In this document: positions 1-8,516 of the stretch, in pieces
How positions within the stretch are numbered: position 1 is the stretch's first letter
Layout of the letters: every line of letters begins with the position of its first letter
Assembly: GCF_029624125.1 (NCBI RefSeq)
Contig: NZ_JARSBN010000004.1
Span: 124,001-188,000, forward strand
Origin: Winogradskyella marincola
Lineage (GTDB): Bacteria; Bacteroidota; Bacteroidia; Flavobacteriales; Flavobacteriaceae
Direction: 5' to 3'
Length of the DNA stretch: 64,000 bases
Notes under the pieces: model-generated
Told to the model about the DNA's origin: nothing
The model's input: only the letters and a program-made list of their open reading frames with translations
Database searches by the model: none
Position numbers and translations under genes: made by a program

Positions 1-366
1 ATTGATAATTTTGACGGTCTAATGGCTAGAGTTACCGCTTTAGGCACGTTGCCTTGGCTGCCTTCTTTCTTTATTTTCCTGTTGTTTCTTGCTATTGAAA
101 CTTCACCTATTATCGCAAAACTTTTATCACCAAAAGGCGAGTACGACTACAAACTAGAAGATCAGGAAACTGTTATTAAATCGTGGGTTAGTCAACAAGT
201 TGCAGAACGTCAATTACTGGTTAAAACAGACAATGACATTAACAACAAAGTGTACACAGAAATTGCTGATGAAGAAGAGGTGATGAACTACAAACGTAAA
301 AAAGCACGTGAGTTGATGCAACATCAGGCAGATGCCTTTTTGAAGAAGCAAAAGGGAGTACTTTAA
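1..366 (+). CDS. DUF4407 family membrane protein, C-terminal part
   Basis: The frame is open from base 1 and ends at a TAA at 364-366, so the gene starts before the window; the first ATG at 22 is internal. The visible 121 residues hold one hydrophobic segment (about residues 20-40) with a L-A-I-E-T-S-P-I-I-A-K-L-L-S-P-K-G-E-Y-D stretch, typical of the C-terminal membrane segment of DUF4407 proteins, then a charged Lys/Glu-rich tail predicted to be helical. The family has no established function; an inner membrane location is likely. Family assignment is from pattern recognition only. Confidence 0.75.
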   Translation: MDNFDGLMARVTALGTLPWLPSFFIFLLFLAIETSPIIAKLLSPKGEYDYKLEDQETVIKSWVSQQVAERQLLVKTDNDINNKVYTEIADEEEVMNYKRKKARELMQHQADAFLKKQKGVL

Positions 367-432
367 AAATGCACTAGTATAGATTTCATTACAAATGATT
401 ACTTTTAGAAAAACCTAAAAACCTTATTTGTA

Positions 433-876
433 ATGAAATCTATCTATTTTGTCTTAGTGCTTTTACTATTCAATTGCAATAATAACCAAGACCAACAAAA
501 AGACACTTTTGAAACCGACAAAGCAGAAATTTTAAAAGTCCTTAACACGCAAGAAAAGGCATGGAGCAATCATGATTTAGAAGGGTTTATGCAAGGCTAC
601 TGGAAGAATGATTCTTTAAAATTTTACGGTAGCAGAGGATTAACTTACGGTTGGGAAAACACATTAAACAATTACAAAAAAGGCTATCCTACAAAGGCTG
701 AAAGCGGCACACTTAATTTCGTTATTAATGATATTTCAAAAATTGGAGGTGATAATTATTGGGTTATGGGTGAATATCACCTAAAGCGAGAAGCTGGTAA
801 TGCTGATGGTATTTTCATCATTATCTTTAAAAAGATTAATGGCGAATGGAAAATTATAGCAGACATGTCTTGCTAA
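433..876 (+). CDS. NTF2-like (SnoaL/DUF4440-type) lipoprotein
   Basis: A 147-residue protein with a lipoprotein signal peptide: a hydrophobic core followed by L-F-N-C, with Cys15 as the lipidation site and an Asn/Gln-rich tether. The remainder has the pattern of a DUF4440/SnoaL-like NTF2 fold: an N-terminal helix (EILKVLNTQEKAWSNHDLEG), a central W-E-N-T segment, and a C-terminal strand with K-I-N-G-E-W-K-I-I-A-D. Such domains are small cone-shaped barrels used for ligand binding or occasionally catalysis, so no reaction can be assigned. It stands alone, 66 bp after the DUF4407 gene on the same strand. Confidence 0.75.
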   Translation: MKSIYFVLVLLLFNCNNNQDQQKDTFETDKAEILKVLNTQEKAWSNHDLEGFMQGYWKNDSLKFYGSRGLTYGWENTLNNYKKGYPTKAESGTLNFVINDISKIGGDNYWVMGEYHLKREAGNADGIFIIIFKKINGEWKIIADMSC

Positions 877-954
877 ATAAAAAGTGCTTAAAAGCTATTT
901 ATCTGTCACCATAAACACACTTTAAAGCACTCTTATAATATATTTTAATCTAGC

Positions 955-1269
955 TTATGCTGCAACTATAGAACCAACAGGAACCTGAATAGTTTCTGAC
1001 TCCTCTGATTTAAAGTGGTCATATAGTTCTTTGCAACCAAAACCTACAATAGATAGTTTTTTTGATTTTGTTATAGACTCATTATGCAATCTTGCCAAGG
1101 CCATTACACCTGCTCTATCTATACTTTCTACACTTTCTATATCTAATAAGACATTATCTAGTCTATCAAAAATATTAGCAAAATGTGCATTAAAAGTCTT
1201 GATACTTAATTTGTTTAGCGTCCCTTTAATCTGAAAGCGATTGTTGTAGTTGGTAATTTGTAAATCCAT
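955..1269 (-). CDS. Stand-alone STAS domain protein
   Basis: A 104-residue single-domain protein with the STAS (SpoIIAA-like) pattern: beta strands at residues 2-16, a helix, strand VLLDIESVESIDRAG, then a helix and strand LSIVGF. In anti-sigma factor antagonists the loop reads D-S-[ST]-G with a phosphorylatable Ser; here it is D-R-A-G, so regulation by Ser phosphorylation is unlikely. It resembles the STAS protein at 13836-14111. A possible LytTR-type box lies upstream at 1387-1424, which would place it in the polysaccharide regulon. Partner unknown. Confidence 0.8.
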   Translation of the reverse strand: MDLQITNYNNRFQIKGTLNKLSIKTFNAHFANIFDRLDNVLLDIESVESIDRAGVMALARLHNESITKSKKLSIVGFGCKELYDHFKSEESETIQVPVGSIVAA

Positions 1270-1386
1270 AATAAATACTGTTAAATCATTAATAATAATT
1301 TAGGGCTATTAATCTGTAAATTTGGTGCTATTAATTCTTAAGGGATGACACTAATATCTGACTAATTCTTCTCGGCATCCCAGAAA

Positions 1387-1424
1387 ATCGACAAATGGTA
1401 TTTTTGTTTGGATAATTTGAAAAC
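1387..1424 (-). promoter_or_regulatory. Candidate LytTR box upstream of STAS gene (weak)
   Basis: ATCGACAAATGGTA (1387-1400) is a good match to the recurring word of this window, with a weaker copy (GGATAATTTG) 21 bp further on at 1410-1419. The -7 element expected 32-34 bp nearer the gene is poor (CACTAATA at 1349-1356). It is the weakest of the arrays and is listed because position, strand and phase agree with the others. Confidence 0.35.
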
Positions 1425-1482
1425 GACTGTTTATTTTTTTCGATAAAAAGCACATTTACAAATAGATAGACTGTAAGAAAAA

Positions 1483-1749
1483 TTACTGATTAATATTAAA
1501 TCTTGTAAAATGTTCTTCTAAGTCTACAGGTTTATATATTATTTTGGTTGAAACAGGATATTTTTTCAACAAATTTGAGGGACGAATTGGTCGTTTTTCA
1601 AAACCACCTCCACAGTTTGGGCAGATATGATGCAATAGTTCTACACAATCTTTACAAAAGGTACATTCAAAAGTACAAATCATAGCTTCATCAGAATTAT
1701 GAGGAAGCTTTTTGTTACAATTCTCGCAAGTTGGTCTTATCTGTAACAT
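1483..1749 (-). CDS. DUF1272 family small zinc-binding protein
   Basis: An 88-residue protein with four CxxC-like knuckles: C-E-N-C, C-T-F-E-C-T-F-C, C-V...H-H-I-C and C-P-N-C, which is the DUF1272 pattern (cysteine-rich N-terminal 50 residues, annotated as RING-like or zinc ribbon). The C-terminal 35 residues are basic. Two zinc ions are likely bound by Cys/His. Function is unknown in the family. It is a single gene divergent from the 46-residue membrane peptide at 1799. Confidence 0.8.
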   Translation of the reverse strand: MLQIRPTCENCNKKLPHNSDEAMICTFECTFCKDCVELLHHICPNCGGGFEKRPIRPSNLLKKYPVSTKIIYKPVDLEEHFTRFNINQ

Positions 1750-1798
1750 TTTGATTTTTTGTTTTGAATAAAATATATAAGGGCTTTACCTTTACATC

Positions 1799-1939
1799 AT
1801 GAAATACAAATACAAAGTAATTTTAATGGTTATTCTCGCAGGAATAACACTCTATGGACTAATAACAGGTCGCTACTTATTTATGGTATTTATGATACCT
1901 CTTAGCTTTGACTTTTTTAATAAAAAAGATACGGACTAG
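1799..1939 (+). CDS. Short hydrophobic membrane peptide (46 aa)
   Basis: ATG at 1799 opens a 46-codon frame ending at TAG 1937-1939. The peptide starts MKYKYK, has a hydrophobic stretch of about 30 residues (one long or two short membrane segments around a Gly-Arg turn) and ends in a charged NKKDTD tail, so it follows the positive-inside rule. Its stop overlaps the convergent PhnA-like gene by 4 bp. It fills an otherwise empty 186-bp gap between two minus-strand genes. No function is recognised. The gene could be spurious, but composition and tight packing favour it. Confidence 0.5.
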   Translation: MKYKYKVILMVILAGITLYGLITGRYLFMVFMIPLSFDFFNKKDTD

Positions 1940-2499
1940 ATCTTCTTAACGTATTGTGTAATAATCACAATTTGCTGACCATCTACCTTACCTTCTATAT
2001 ACTCAGCATTTTCATGATCTAATCTAATATTTCTCACTGCTGTACCTTGCTTAGCCACCATACTAGACCCTTTTACCTTTAAGTCCTTTATTAATACCAC
2101 AGAATCACCGTGCTCTAAAACTACTCCATTAACATCGCGATGTGTAATTTTATTTTCATCATCTTCACCATCTCCTGATGCTTTTGCTACTTCTAACAAT
2201 TCATCTTCGATATAAAACATATTGAGTAAATCTTGTGTCCAGTCTGCATCAATTCTGTGAAGCATTCTCCAAGCCATTACTTTTACTGCATCATGCTCAC
2301 TCCACATACTATCGTTAAGGCATCTCCAATGGTTTGCATCAATTTTATCAGCATCGTTCATCTGTTCTATACAAGTTTCTGAAGCATATAAAGCTAAGTC
2401 TTTGGCATCAGGAACAATATAAACCGCTAATTTTTCTGTATCACCACTTAGTTCACAAGTATTACCACTTCTCTTTTGAAGTTCTCTTTCTAAACTCAT
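1936..2499 (-). CDS. PhnA-like protein
   Basis: A 187-residue protein of the PhnA (alkylphosphonate uptake-associated) family in its Bacteroidota form. The C-terminal third carries the PhnA signature D-V-N-G-V-V-L-E-H-G-D-S-V-V-L-I-K-D-L-K-V-K-G. The N-terminal part has C-E-L-S-G as a remnant of a zinc ribbon, and a helical region rich in Asp and Trp. Despite the name the family is not tied to C-P bond cleavage and its role is unknown. It lies 45 bp downstream of manA on the same strand and could be the last gene of that operon. Confidence 0.8.
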   Translation of the reverse strand: MSLERELQKRSGNTCELSGDTEKLAVYIVPDAKDLALYASETCIEQMNDADKIDANHWRCLNDSMWSEHDAVKVMAWRMLHRIDADWTQDLLNMFYIEDELLEVAKASGDGEDDENKITHRDVNGVVLEHGDSVVLIKDLKVKGSSMVAKQGTAVRNIRLDHENAEYIEGKVDGQQIVIITQYVKKI

Positions 2500-2544
2500 C
2501 TGATTTCATTTTTTACGATGAGCAAATATAAAATTATAAGTGTA

Positions 2545-3546
2545 CTAAATTGCTAATTTATTGTGCTGAGATTGCTGAGATTTAATATACACTTCTAAGA
2601 GCTTAGCGTTTCTACCATTAAACAAGGCTGTTTTCATTGTTGCTGGCAATAAAACGGTTTCACCCATTTTTAAAGTTTCTGTATGTCCGTCTACAGCTAT
2701 CTTTGTTTCTCCTTCTACACACATGTATATTACAAAAGAATCTAAACCGTCGTAATTGATTTGCCTTAGACCTTTTACTTCAAAAATATTGGTGGTAAAA
2801 AAATCGCAAGACACCAGGTTGCTGTTTTTATTAGATGCTAAGTTGTAGTTACACTTACCATTAGATTTAAAAGATTTAGTAGCTTTTATAGCTTGCTTTG
2901 TGTGCAAATCTCTCTTTTTACCAGTATTATCTGTTCTATCCCAATCATAAACTCGGTAAGTTATATCACTGGTTTGTTGTATTTCTGCTGCCAAAACACC
3001 TGCACCTATAGCATGGATTTTTCCTGCTGGAATAAAAAAACTATCGCCTTGGCTTACTTTTTCTCTGTTAAAGATACTATCTACATTATCTGCATTAATA
3101 TGCTCTAGAACATTCTTATCTGTATTTTCATCTTTGAGTCCCAGTACAATATCCGCATCATCATCACTATCCATGATATACCACATTTCGGTTTTACCAA
3201 AAGAGTTATGTTGTGCTTTTGCCATCTTATCATCTGGATGCACTTGTACAGACAGGTCTGTCTTTGCGTCTAAAAACTTAATTAACAACGGAAACTCCTC
3301 ACCAAAACGTTCGGAATTTGCCAAACCTAAAAGGTCTGATTTGTAGGTCTTAATAAGATCGTTTAACGATTGACCTTTATAGTCTCCATTAGCTACTTCA
3401 GAAATATTACCTTCAACACCAGATATCTCCCAACTTTCGCCTACGTTGGTTAAATCTGTTTCTTTGTTTAAAATTTTTGAAAGTTTATTTCCTCCCCAAA
3501 TTTTCTCTTTCAAGATTGGCTTAAATTTTATTGGATACGCTTTCAT
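2545..3546 (-). CDS. manA: Mannose-6-phosphate isomerase, type I
   Basis: Interconverts fructose-6-phosphate and mannose-6-phosphate, the entry to GDP-mannose for polysaccharides. At 333 residues it matches the short Gram-positive/Bacteroidota form. The cupin metal site is visible: Q101-V-H103-P-D-D, E120 in GKTEMWYI, and a His in PAGKIHAIGAG (near residue 178), followed by the substrate-loop Arg in TYRVYDWDR. It is the third gene of a probable operon (receiver-GT fusion, small GT, manA) with 13-14 bp gaps, transcribed from the LytTR-type promoter near 5272. That context argues for a dedicated supply of mannose precursors to the neighbouring exopolysaccharide genes. Confidence 0.92.
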   Translation of the reverse strand: MKAYPIKFKPILKEKIWGGNKLSKILNKETDLTNVGESWEISGVEGNISEVANGDYKGQSLNDLIKTYKSDLLGLANSERFGEEFPLLIKFLDAKTDLSVQVHPDDKMAKAQHNSFGKTEMWYIMDSDDDADIVLGLKDENTDKNVLEHINADNVDSIFNREKVSQGDSFFIPAGKIHAIGAGVLAAEIQQTSDITYRVYDWDRTDNTGKKRDLHTKQAIKATKSFKSNGKCNYNLASNKNSNLVSCDFFTTNIFEVKGLRQINYDGLDSFVIYMCVEGETKIAVDGHTETLKMGETVLLPATMKTALFNGRNAKLLEVYIKSQQSQHNKLAI

Positions 3547-3559
3547 CTTTCTAAATATT

Positions 3560-4042
3560 TTATATGCTAAGTCTTAAAGACTTGTAGTTTGTGTTAAACT
3601 CTTTAATAGAATCTACTATTGAAAAAATCCCTTTGAAGAAACTTTGCCTAGCATTACCATTATCCATTTTTGTCTTTACCTCTTCAATAAAACTCTCGTC
3701 TTGTGCTATATGCTCTAATATGGCATTAAGACTGGCTCCTTCTCCTTTTAACGACTCAAGATTAATGAAGCCTGTATATTTTAAATTGTAGTTATTAAAT
3801 AAGTACCTAGCTCCTGCTCTTTTGGCCATAGGTTCTGTTACCACTTTCTTAATTTCTACAATCTCTATCTTTTCTTCAGAGTCTTCTTTTACTTCATTTA
3901 ATAACTGTACTGTATTGTCTTTACTATTATTATCTACAAAGCAAAATTTCATAGCATCTGTAGATTTTATTTGCTTTTTAAGGTCATCTACATTTATTGA
4001 TGACTCATTATTTCTAAATATGATTATAACTCCTATCTTCAT
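3560..4042 (-). CDS. Small GT-A-like protein, possibly degenerate glycosyltransferase
   Basis: A 160-residue protein resembling the N-terminal half of a family 2 glycosyltransferase: first strand KIGVIIIFRNNE, a CFVDNNSKDNT nucleotide-loop motif and a K-R-A-G-A-R helix. The second half of the fold, with the DXD metal site (here F-I-N-L-E-S) and the catalytic Asp, is missing or replaced, so it is probably not an active transferase. The C-terminus is Ser/Arg-rich. It sits between the receiver-GT fusion and manA with 13-14 bp gaps, so a role in the same polysaccharide pathway, perhaps as a partner of the fusion protein, is inferred. Confidence 0.65.
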   Translation of the reverse strand: MKIGVIIIFRNNESSINVDDLKKQIKSTDAMKFCFVDNNSKDNTVQLLNEVKEDSEEKIEIVEIKKVVTEPMAKRAGARYLFNNYNLKYTGFINLESLKGEGASLNAILEHIAQDESFIEEVKTKMDNGNARQSFFKGIFSIVDSIKEFNTNYKSLRLSI

Positions 4043-4056
4043 TTATTTACAACTAT

Positions 4057-5241
4057 TTACACAACTTTTAAAACTTCTGTTTCGTTTGTACTCTTGTATG
4101 ATTTTTTAGACCTATAAACCCAAGCTATTTGTGCTAATTGCATTACTATTTTTACTGAATCTTTCATTGACAACTTAGAGCCATCTGCATGAATCCATCT
4201 TTTTAATGGTTGCTCACACAGCACTTTTTTAGCTTTGCTTAAACCAAAATGAATAGACATTCTTTTAAAGATTTCGACATCAAAAATCCATTGTGTTACA
4301 AACTTTTTACCAAAAGCCACATCGATAACATCTTTACGGAAAATTTTAGCTCCACACTGAGTATCTTTAAAATCCATTTTTAGAATCTTTCTGATTATAA
4401 AATTGATTGTAAGACTGATGATTTTACGTGCTGATTCTTTAGTAATATCTGCTCCCATTCTAGATATACGAGAACCGCTTACGATTTTGAAATTTGAGTT
4501 TTCTATGGTTTTTACCAAATCGTCAAAATCCCTTAAATCGGTTGACAAATCTGCATCTAAGAACCCTATATAATCTAAATCTTCTTTTTTAGACATATGT
4601 AACATTCCTAATCTTACAGCTTCTGCCTTACCTCCGTTTTTTTCACAATTATATACCGTAATAAAGTCTTCTCTTCCTTTTTGAAGCTCATACAACACTT
4701 CTAAAGTTCTGTCTTTACTACCATCATTTACAAAACACAAGTAGTATCCTGTATGCTGATCAATGTATTTTAAAAACTCATCACTCAACAATCGCTCTTC
4801 TTCGTTGTAGCATGGTATTACCACACCTACACAACGTTGCTGAATCATAATGCTATCGTTAGCTTTAGAAACATCTATTTTTGGCACACCTATTAATCGC
4901 TTTACACGTGCACAAATCTCATTTAAGCTTAAAGGTTTTTTCATGTAATCTGTAACACCCAACTCAAAAGCTTCTGTAATAATTGCATCTTGAGTATTTC
5001 CAGATAAAATCATAATTGGTGTTTCAGGTTGTTTTGACTTTCTAATATGGTTTACAACATCAAAACCTGAGATTCTTGGCATATTAAAATCTACAATCAC
5101 TAAATCTGGATGAAACTCGTCATATAACTTTAATCCTAAAGCGGCATCAGTTTCTATAACGACCTCATAACCTAAGTCGGTTAATCTTTTTTCTAGTGGC
5201 AGTAAAACTAACTGCTGATCATCAATAGCTAAAATTTTCAT
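4057..5241 (-). CDS. Response-regulator receiver fused to a family 2 glycosyltransferase
   Basis: 394 residues in two parts. Residues 1-120 are a CheY-like receiver with the acidic pair D7-D8, phospho-acceptor Asp51 in VIVDFNMP, a Ser in MILSGN and Lys in MKKP. Residues 133-370 are a DPM-type GT2 domain: VVIPCYNEEERL, FVNDGSKDRT, and the DXD motif in GFLDADLST (near residue 229). The C-terminal part is amphipathic, with no clear membrane segment. The fusion suggests that polyprenyl-phosphate or polymer glycosylation is switched by phosphorylation. It is the first gene of an operon with the small GT-like gene and manA, behind a LytTR-type promoter at 5272-5366. The glycosyl donor is unknown. 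Confidence 0.88.
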   Translation of the reverse strand: MKILAIDDQQLVLLPLEKRLTDLGYEVVIETDAALGLKLYDEFHPDLVIVDFNMPRISGFDVVNHIRKSKQPETPIMILSGNTQDAIITEAFELGVTDYMKKPLSLNEICARVKRLIGVPKIDVSKANDSIMIQQRCVGVVIPCYNEEERLLSDEFLKYIDQHTGYYLCFVNDGSKDRTLEVLYELQKGREDFITVYNCEKNGGKAEAVRLGMLHMSKKEDLDYIGFLDADLSTDLRDFDDLVKTIENSNFKIVSGSRISRMGADITKESARKIISLTINFIIRKILKMDFKDTQCGAKIFRKDVIDVAFGKKFVTQWIFDVEIFKRMSIHFGLSKAKKVLCEQPLKRWIHADGSKLSMKDSVKIVMQLAQIAWVYRSKKSYKSTNETEVLKVV

Positions 5242-5271
5242 GATTTGGGTATAATAGGTTAATATTTACTT

Positions 5272-5366
5272 CAAAAGTACTGTATATGAGACTGTAAGAC
5301 CTTTATAATTAGACAAAAACAGAGGTAAGTGTAGATGAATGGCAGATTTCCTAAGACGAATAAAAT
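5272..5366 (-). promoter_or_regulatory. LytTR-type promoter of the receiver-GT operon
   Basis: On the plus strand CAAAAGTA (5272-5279) is a perfect complement of the Bacteroidota -7 element TAnnTTTG, about 30 bp before the ATG at 5241. Box-like words begin with G at 5312 (TAGACAAAAAC), 5334 (TAGATGAATGGC) and 5355 (AAGACGAATAA), spaced 22 and 21 bp; the nearest is 33 bp from the -7 element. Layout matches the arrays at 21425, 24226 and 31076. Confidence 0.6.
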
Positions 5367-5426
5367 TATTAAGCCTTTTTTATTTATTTATATTTACACT
5401 TAAAGTAATTGACCTTAATTCTATAG

Positions 5427-8400
5427 ATGAAAGAAAAGTCTAATAAATACCTAATTGCAGCCCTTTTAATGGGTATTGTGTTTCATGGTACATCTATATT
5501 TTTCACTCTAGAGACGACTTACGACGCTCTTATCCATCTATTCTTTGCGGATCATTATGCCACTAGCTGGTTTGAGCCATGGAACTATAAATGGTACACT
5601 GGCTTTACGGTAATGAGCTATCCACCTTTGGTTCATCAATCTATTGCTGCATTATCTTTTATTGGTGGGTTAAAGTTTGGAATGTTTACTGTTGCTTTCA
5701 TAGGCATTGTTCTTTTTATCACAGGTGTCTATAGGTTTTCTTATTTAATAACAGCAAGCAAGAAAGCTGCTGGTTATGCAGCTGTTTTAGCTGTTTTTTC
5801 ATCATCTTTTGTCGAAACACTCCATATTTTTGGTCAATTACCTAGTATTATTGGTATTTCGGTCTTAATGCATGCTTTGCCAGAAATCTACCTATGGCTT
5901 AAAACAGGTAAATTTCGCTACCTAGCAACCTCATTATCTTTAATATCTGTTACAGTTACATCGCATCATGTAACTCCTATATTTGGAATGGTGTTTTTTA
6001 TTTTTCCATTAATAGGAATGGTAATAATGGACCATGCCAGAGAAGGTATAGAGTCTTACAAACAGGTTACTATCAAACTTTTTATCAATAGCTTTTTTAA
6101 ACTATTTAAACGCATTGTTAGCTTTGGAATGTTATCCTTGGTAATCATTGTAGGTTGTATTTTACCGTATTGGATTAATTCTAAAAACAACCCAATAACT
6201 CAGGTACCGATTCCGCATGGCTCTAGAGATAATTTCCTGGAAATAACATCTTCTGGACTCGTTTTTTTCCTTATTCCTTGGGGAGTTTTACTCATCTTAT
6301 TGCCTTATATTTTTTATCGTTATTACAGTAAACGTTATCTGTTTTTTGGTTTATCTATAACTATACTCACCATTTTGGGTACTGGTGGCACAACACCTAT
6401 TCCTAGAATTGCTCTTGGCGAAACAGCTTTTAACATCTTAACACTAGACCGTTTTACGCTATGGGCTTCCATTATGTCTTTGCCGCTTTTTGGCGAATTT
6501 GTATACAGATTGGTTGAAGGCGATTTAAAAACACTTATACAAGAACGTCTTGGTGATGTGTATCATAGATTGGCTGGCGGACTTTTTGCCGGTTTGTTTC
6601 TGTTTATGACAATCTTTACTCTAAGCTTAGGCTACTTTAAACCTTCTCAACCTCAAAAAATTAAAATGCTACCTATTATTAATTTTTTGAGTCAGGATCA
6701 TCACGACCAATGGCGTTATATGACCCTTGGTTTTGGCGACCAAATGGCTTGGTTGTCTGCGCAAACCAAAGCACTATCTGTAGATGGTAATTACCACTCA
6801 GCAAGACGTTTGCCAGAGCTTACAACAAGACCTATTGAGCGGTTAGAGAACTCAAAATTCAAAGGTGTAGAAGGTATTGGCTCGTTACAACAGTTTTTAA
6901 CCACACCAGAGAAATACAATCTTAAATACATTTTCTCTAACGATAAATTTTACGACCCAATTCTATATTTCTGTGGTTGGCAACGCTTAAGGCAACTAGA
7001 AAATGGTATTATGGTTTGGGAAAAACTCAACGTACCACCTTTGTCTTCTATACTTCCAAAAGAAGATGTAGCGACCTGGCTAAAGATTCTTTGGGGCACA
7101 ATGCCTTTTTTAACTGTTTTGGTGGCTTTTATTCTTAATGTTCAGTTTTTATTGGTGCATGCCTTAAAAACTAAATACGCTCCACCACCTGTTTATTTAA
7201 ATTTTAAGAACAACTATAACAAATTCTCACGTCTTGTACTAAGAGTCACTCATGTTTGGTCCATTATTGTAGCAATTATTGTGTTTTATGGCATTTATTT
7301 ATTCTACATTAAGAATGACGCTCACCATTCTGCAAAGAATGCCGTTATCGCATACTATGATGCTATAGATTTTAAACGATTTAAAGAAGCACACAGCCTT
7401 ATTAATCCAAAGAGCAATATGCCTCTAGACCAATACATGCTTGAAGTTTCTGTAACAGATGGCTTATTAAGCTCTTACGCTAAGCTCGATGCTATTACTA
7501 CAGAAACCATTAGCGAAAATGATAGTTTAGCGAGCATAAAAGTGAACACCGAATGGATTACACCTCTTGAAAAAATTAAAAAAACCGATTATAAGTATCT
7601 CGAAAAAGTAAAAGGCAAATGGTATTTACAGCCAGAAGATATCGATTTAGACCTACCACCAGACCAACTGTATTCTATGAATACGACCGATTATTTTAAT
7701 CAAGGTAGACGACGTATTACCACAGAAGAAACCCATCACGAAGATATTTTAAAACAGCCTGTTTTAGAAATTTTAGATGCTAAATTGGTAAAGTTTGAAA
7801 ATCATTATGCTTTAATTGGCGAAGTACAAAACATAGACAATGTACCAGCAGACGTGGTACTTAAAGGCACGTTATACAACGATGACAATAAGTTTTTGGC
7901 AACCTATAATGCCAAATACCACGTAAAGCATAAGTTAATGCCAAAAGAAGTAAGTTCATTTAGAATAAATTTTGAAGGTATTGCATGGTCTAAAACACAA
8001 GATTCTATCCCAAAAACCTTTAATCCTGATGAATTTACACCAGTAGAGTTTGAAGAACAACCAACCAAATTTAATCTTCAGGCAGCAGGTAATGTATCGA
8101 GTTCAGATTTATATAAGCGCACGTCAATTGCTATTCAAACTATTTCGGACTCAGAAATCTCAGGAACTTTATTTAATGGTGGTACAGAAGAAGTTACCAT
8201 ACCGCAGTTATTGGTATCTTATTACGATGAAAACAAAACATTGGTTTGGGTAGACCATATCTTTATTAAAGATGGTATACGACAGCAAAGACAACAACAG
8301 TTTGACATTTCAATTTTAAAAGACGAAACAACCAGGCTAATCAGTGATAGCATGGAGAATTGTTTTGTTAACGGCTTGCCTAACGAAAACATTTCAGACA

Positions 8401-8516
8401 AAATTGTACCAAACCGAATTATTAAACACAATGATAATGAGTTGCAACCCATTAATCATCCGATTTATAAATACGTAAAACTAGAAGTTAACACTTACAT
8501 AGGAAACCCTAATTAA
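5427..8516 (+). CDS. Large polytopic membrane protein, GT-C-like, with periplasmic NTF2-like and FxLYD-like domains
   Basis: 1029 residues. Residues 1-410 contain about ten membrane helices and an early acidic loop T-Y-D-A-L-I-H-L-F-F-A-D-H, the style of GT-C glycosyltransferases that use polyprenyl-linked sugars. A soluble loop (about 410-545) precedes two more helices (about 555-635). Then follow an NTF2-like stretch (about 640-760) and an FxLYD/beta-sandwich-like stretch (about 770-1000). It starts a three-gene operon: its TAA overlaps the next ATG by one base (TAATG). A role in polymerising or modifying the exopolysaccharide is inferred from context; no enzymatic class is certain. Confidence 0.7.
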   Translation: MKEKSNKYLIAALLMGIVFHGTSIFFTLETTYDALIHLFFADHYATSWFEPWNYKWYTGFTVMSYPPLVHQSIAALSFIGGLKFGMFTVAFIGIVLFITGVYRFSYLITASKKAAGYAAVLAVFSSSFVETLHIFGQLPSIIGISVLMHALPEIYLWLKTGKFRYLATSLSLISVTVTSHHVTPIFGMVFFIFPLIGMVIMDHAREGIESYKQVTIKLFINSFFKLFKRIVSFGMLSLVIIVGCILPYWINSKNNPITQVPIPHGSRDNFLEITSSGLVFFLIPWGVLLILLPYIFYRYYSKRYLFFGLSITILTILGTGGTTPIPRIALGETAFNILTLDRFTLWASIMSLPLFGEFVYRLVEGDLKTLIQERLGDVYHRLAGGLFAGLFLFMTIFTLSLGYFKPSQPQKIKMLPIINFLSQDHHDQWRYMTLGFGDQMAWLSAQTKALSVDGNYHSARRLPELTTRPIERLENSKFKGVEGIGSLQQFLTTPEKYNLKYIFSNDKFYDPILYFCGWQRLRQLENGIMVWEKLNVPPLSSILPKEDVATWLKILWGTMPFLTVLVAFILNVQFLLVHALKTKYAPPPVYLNFKNNYNKFSRLVLRVTHVWSIIVAIIVFYGIYLFYIKNDAHHSAKNAVIAYYDAIDFKRFKEAHSLINPKSNMPLDQYMLEVSVTDGLLSSYAKLDAITTETISENDSLASIKVNTEWITPLEKIKKTDYKYLEKVKGKWYLQPEDIDLDLPPDQLYSMNTTDYFNQGRRRITTEETHHEDILKQPVLEILDAKLVKFENHYALIGEVQNIDNVPADVVLKGTLYNDDNKFLATYNAKYHVKHKLMPKEVSSFRINFEGIAWSKTQDSIPKTFNPDEFTPVEFEEQPTKFNLQAAGNVSSSDLYKRTSIAIQTISDSEISGTLFNGGTEEVTIPQLLVSYYDENKTLVWVDHIFIKDGIRQQRQQQFDISILKDETTRLISDSMENCFVNGLPNENISDKIVPNRIIKHNDNELQPINHPIYKYVKLEVNTYIGNPN

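Noticed and set aside
891..935. Hairpin AGTGCTT...AAGCACT after the lipoprotein gene
   Set aside because: The loop exceeds 30 nt and there is no following T-run, so it is not a convincing terminator.
3560..4042. Calling the 160-residue GT-like gene a pseudogene
   Set aside because: It has an intact frame, tight operon spacing and normal composition; a shortened GT-A-like protein is as likely as decay.
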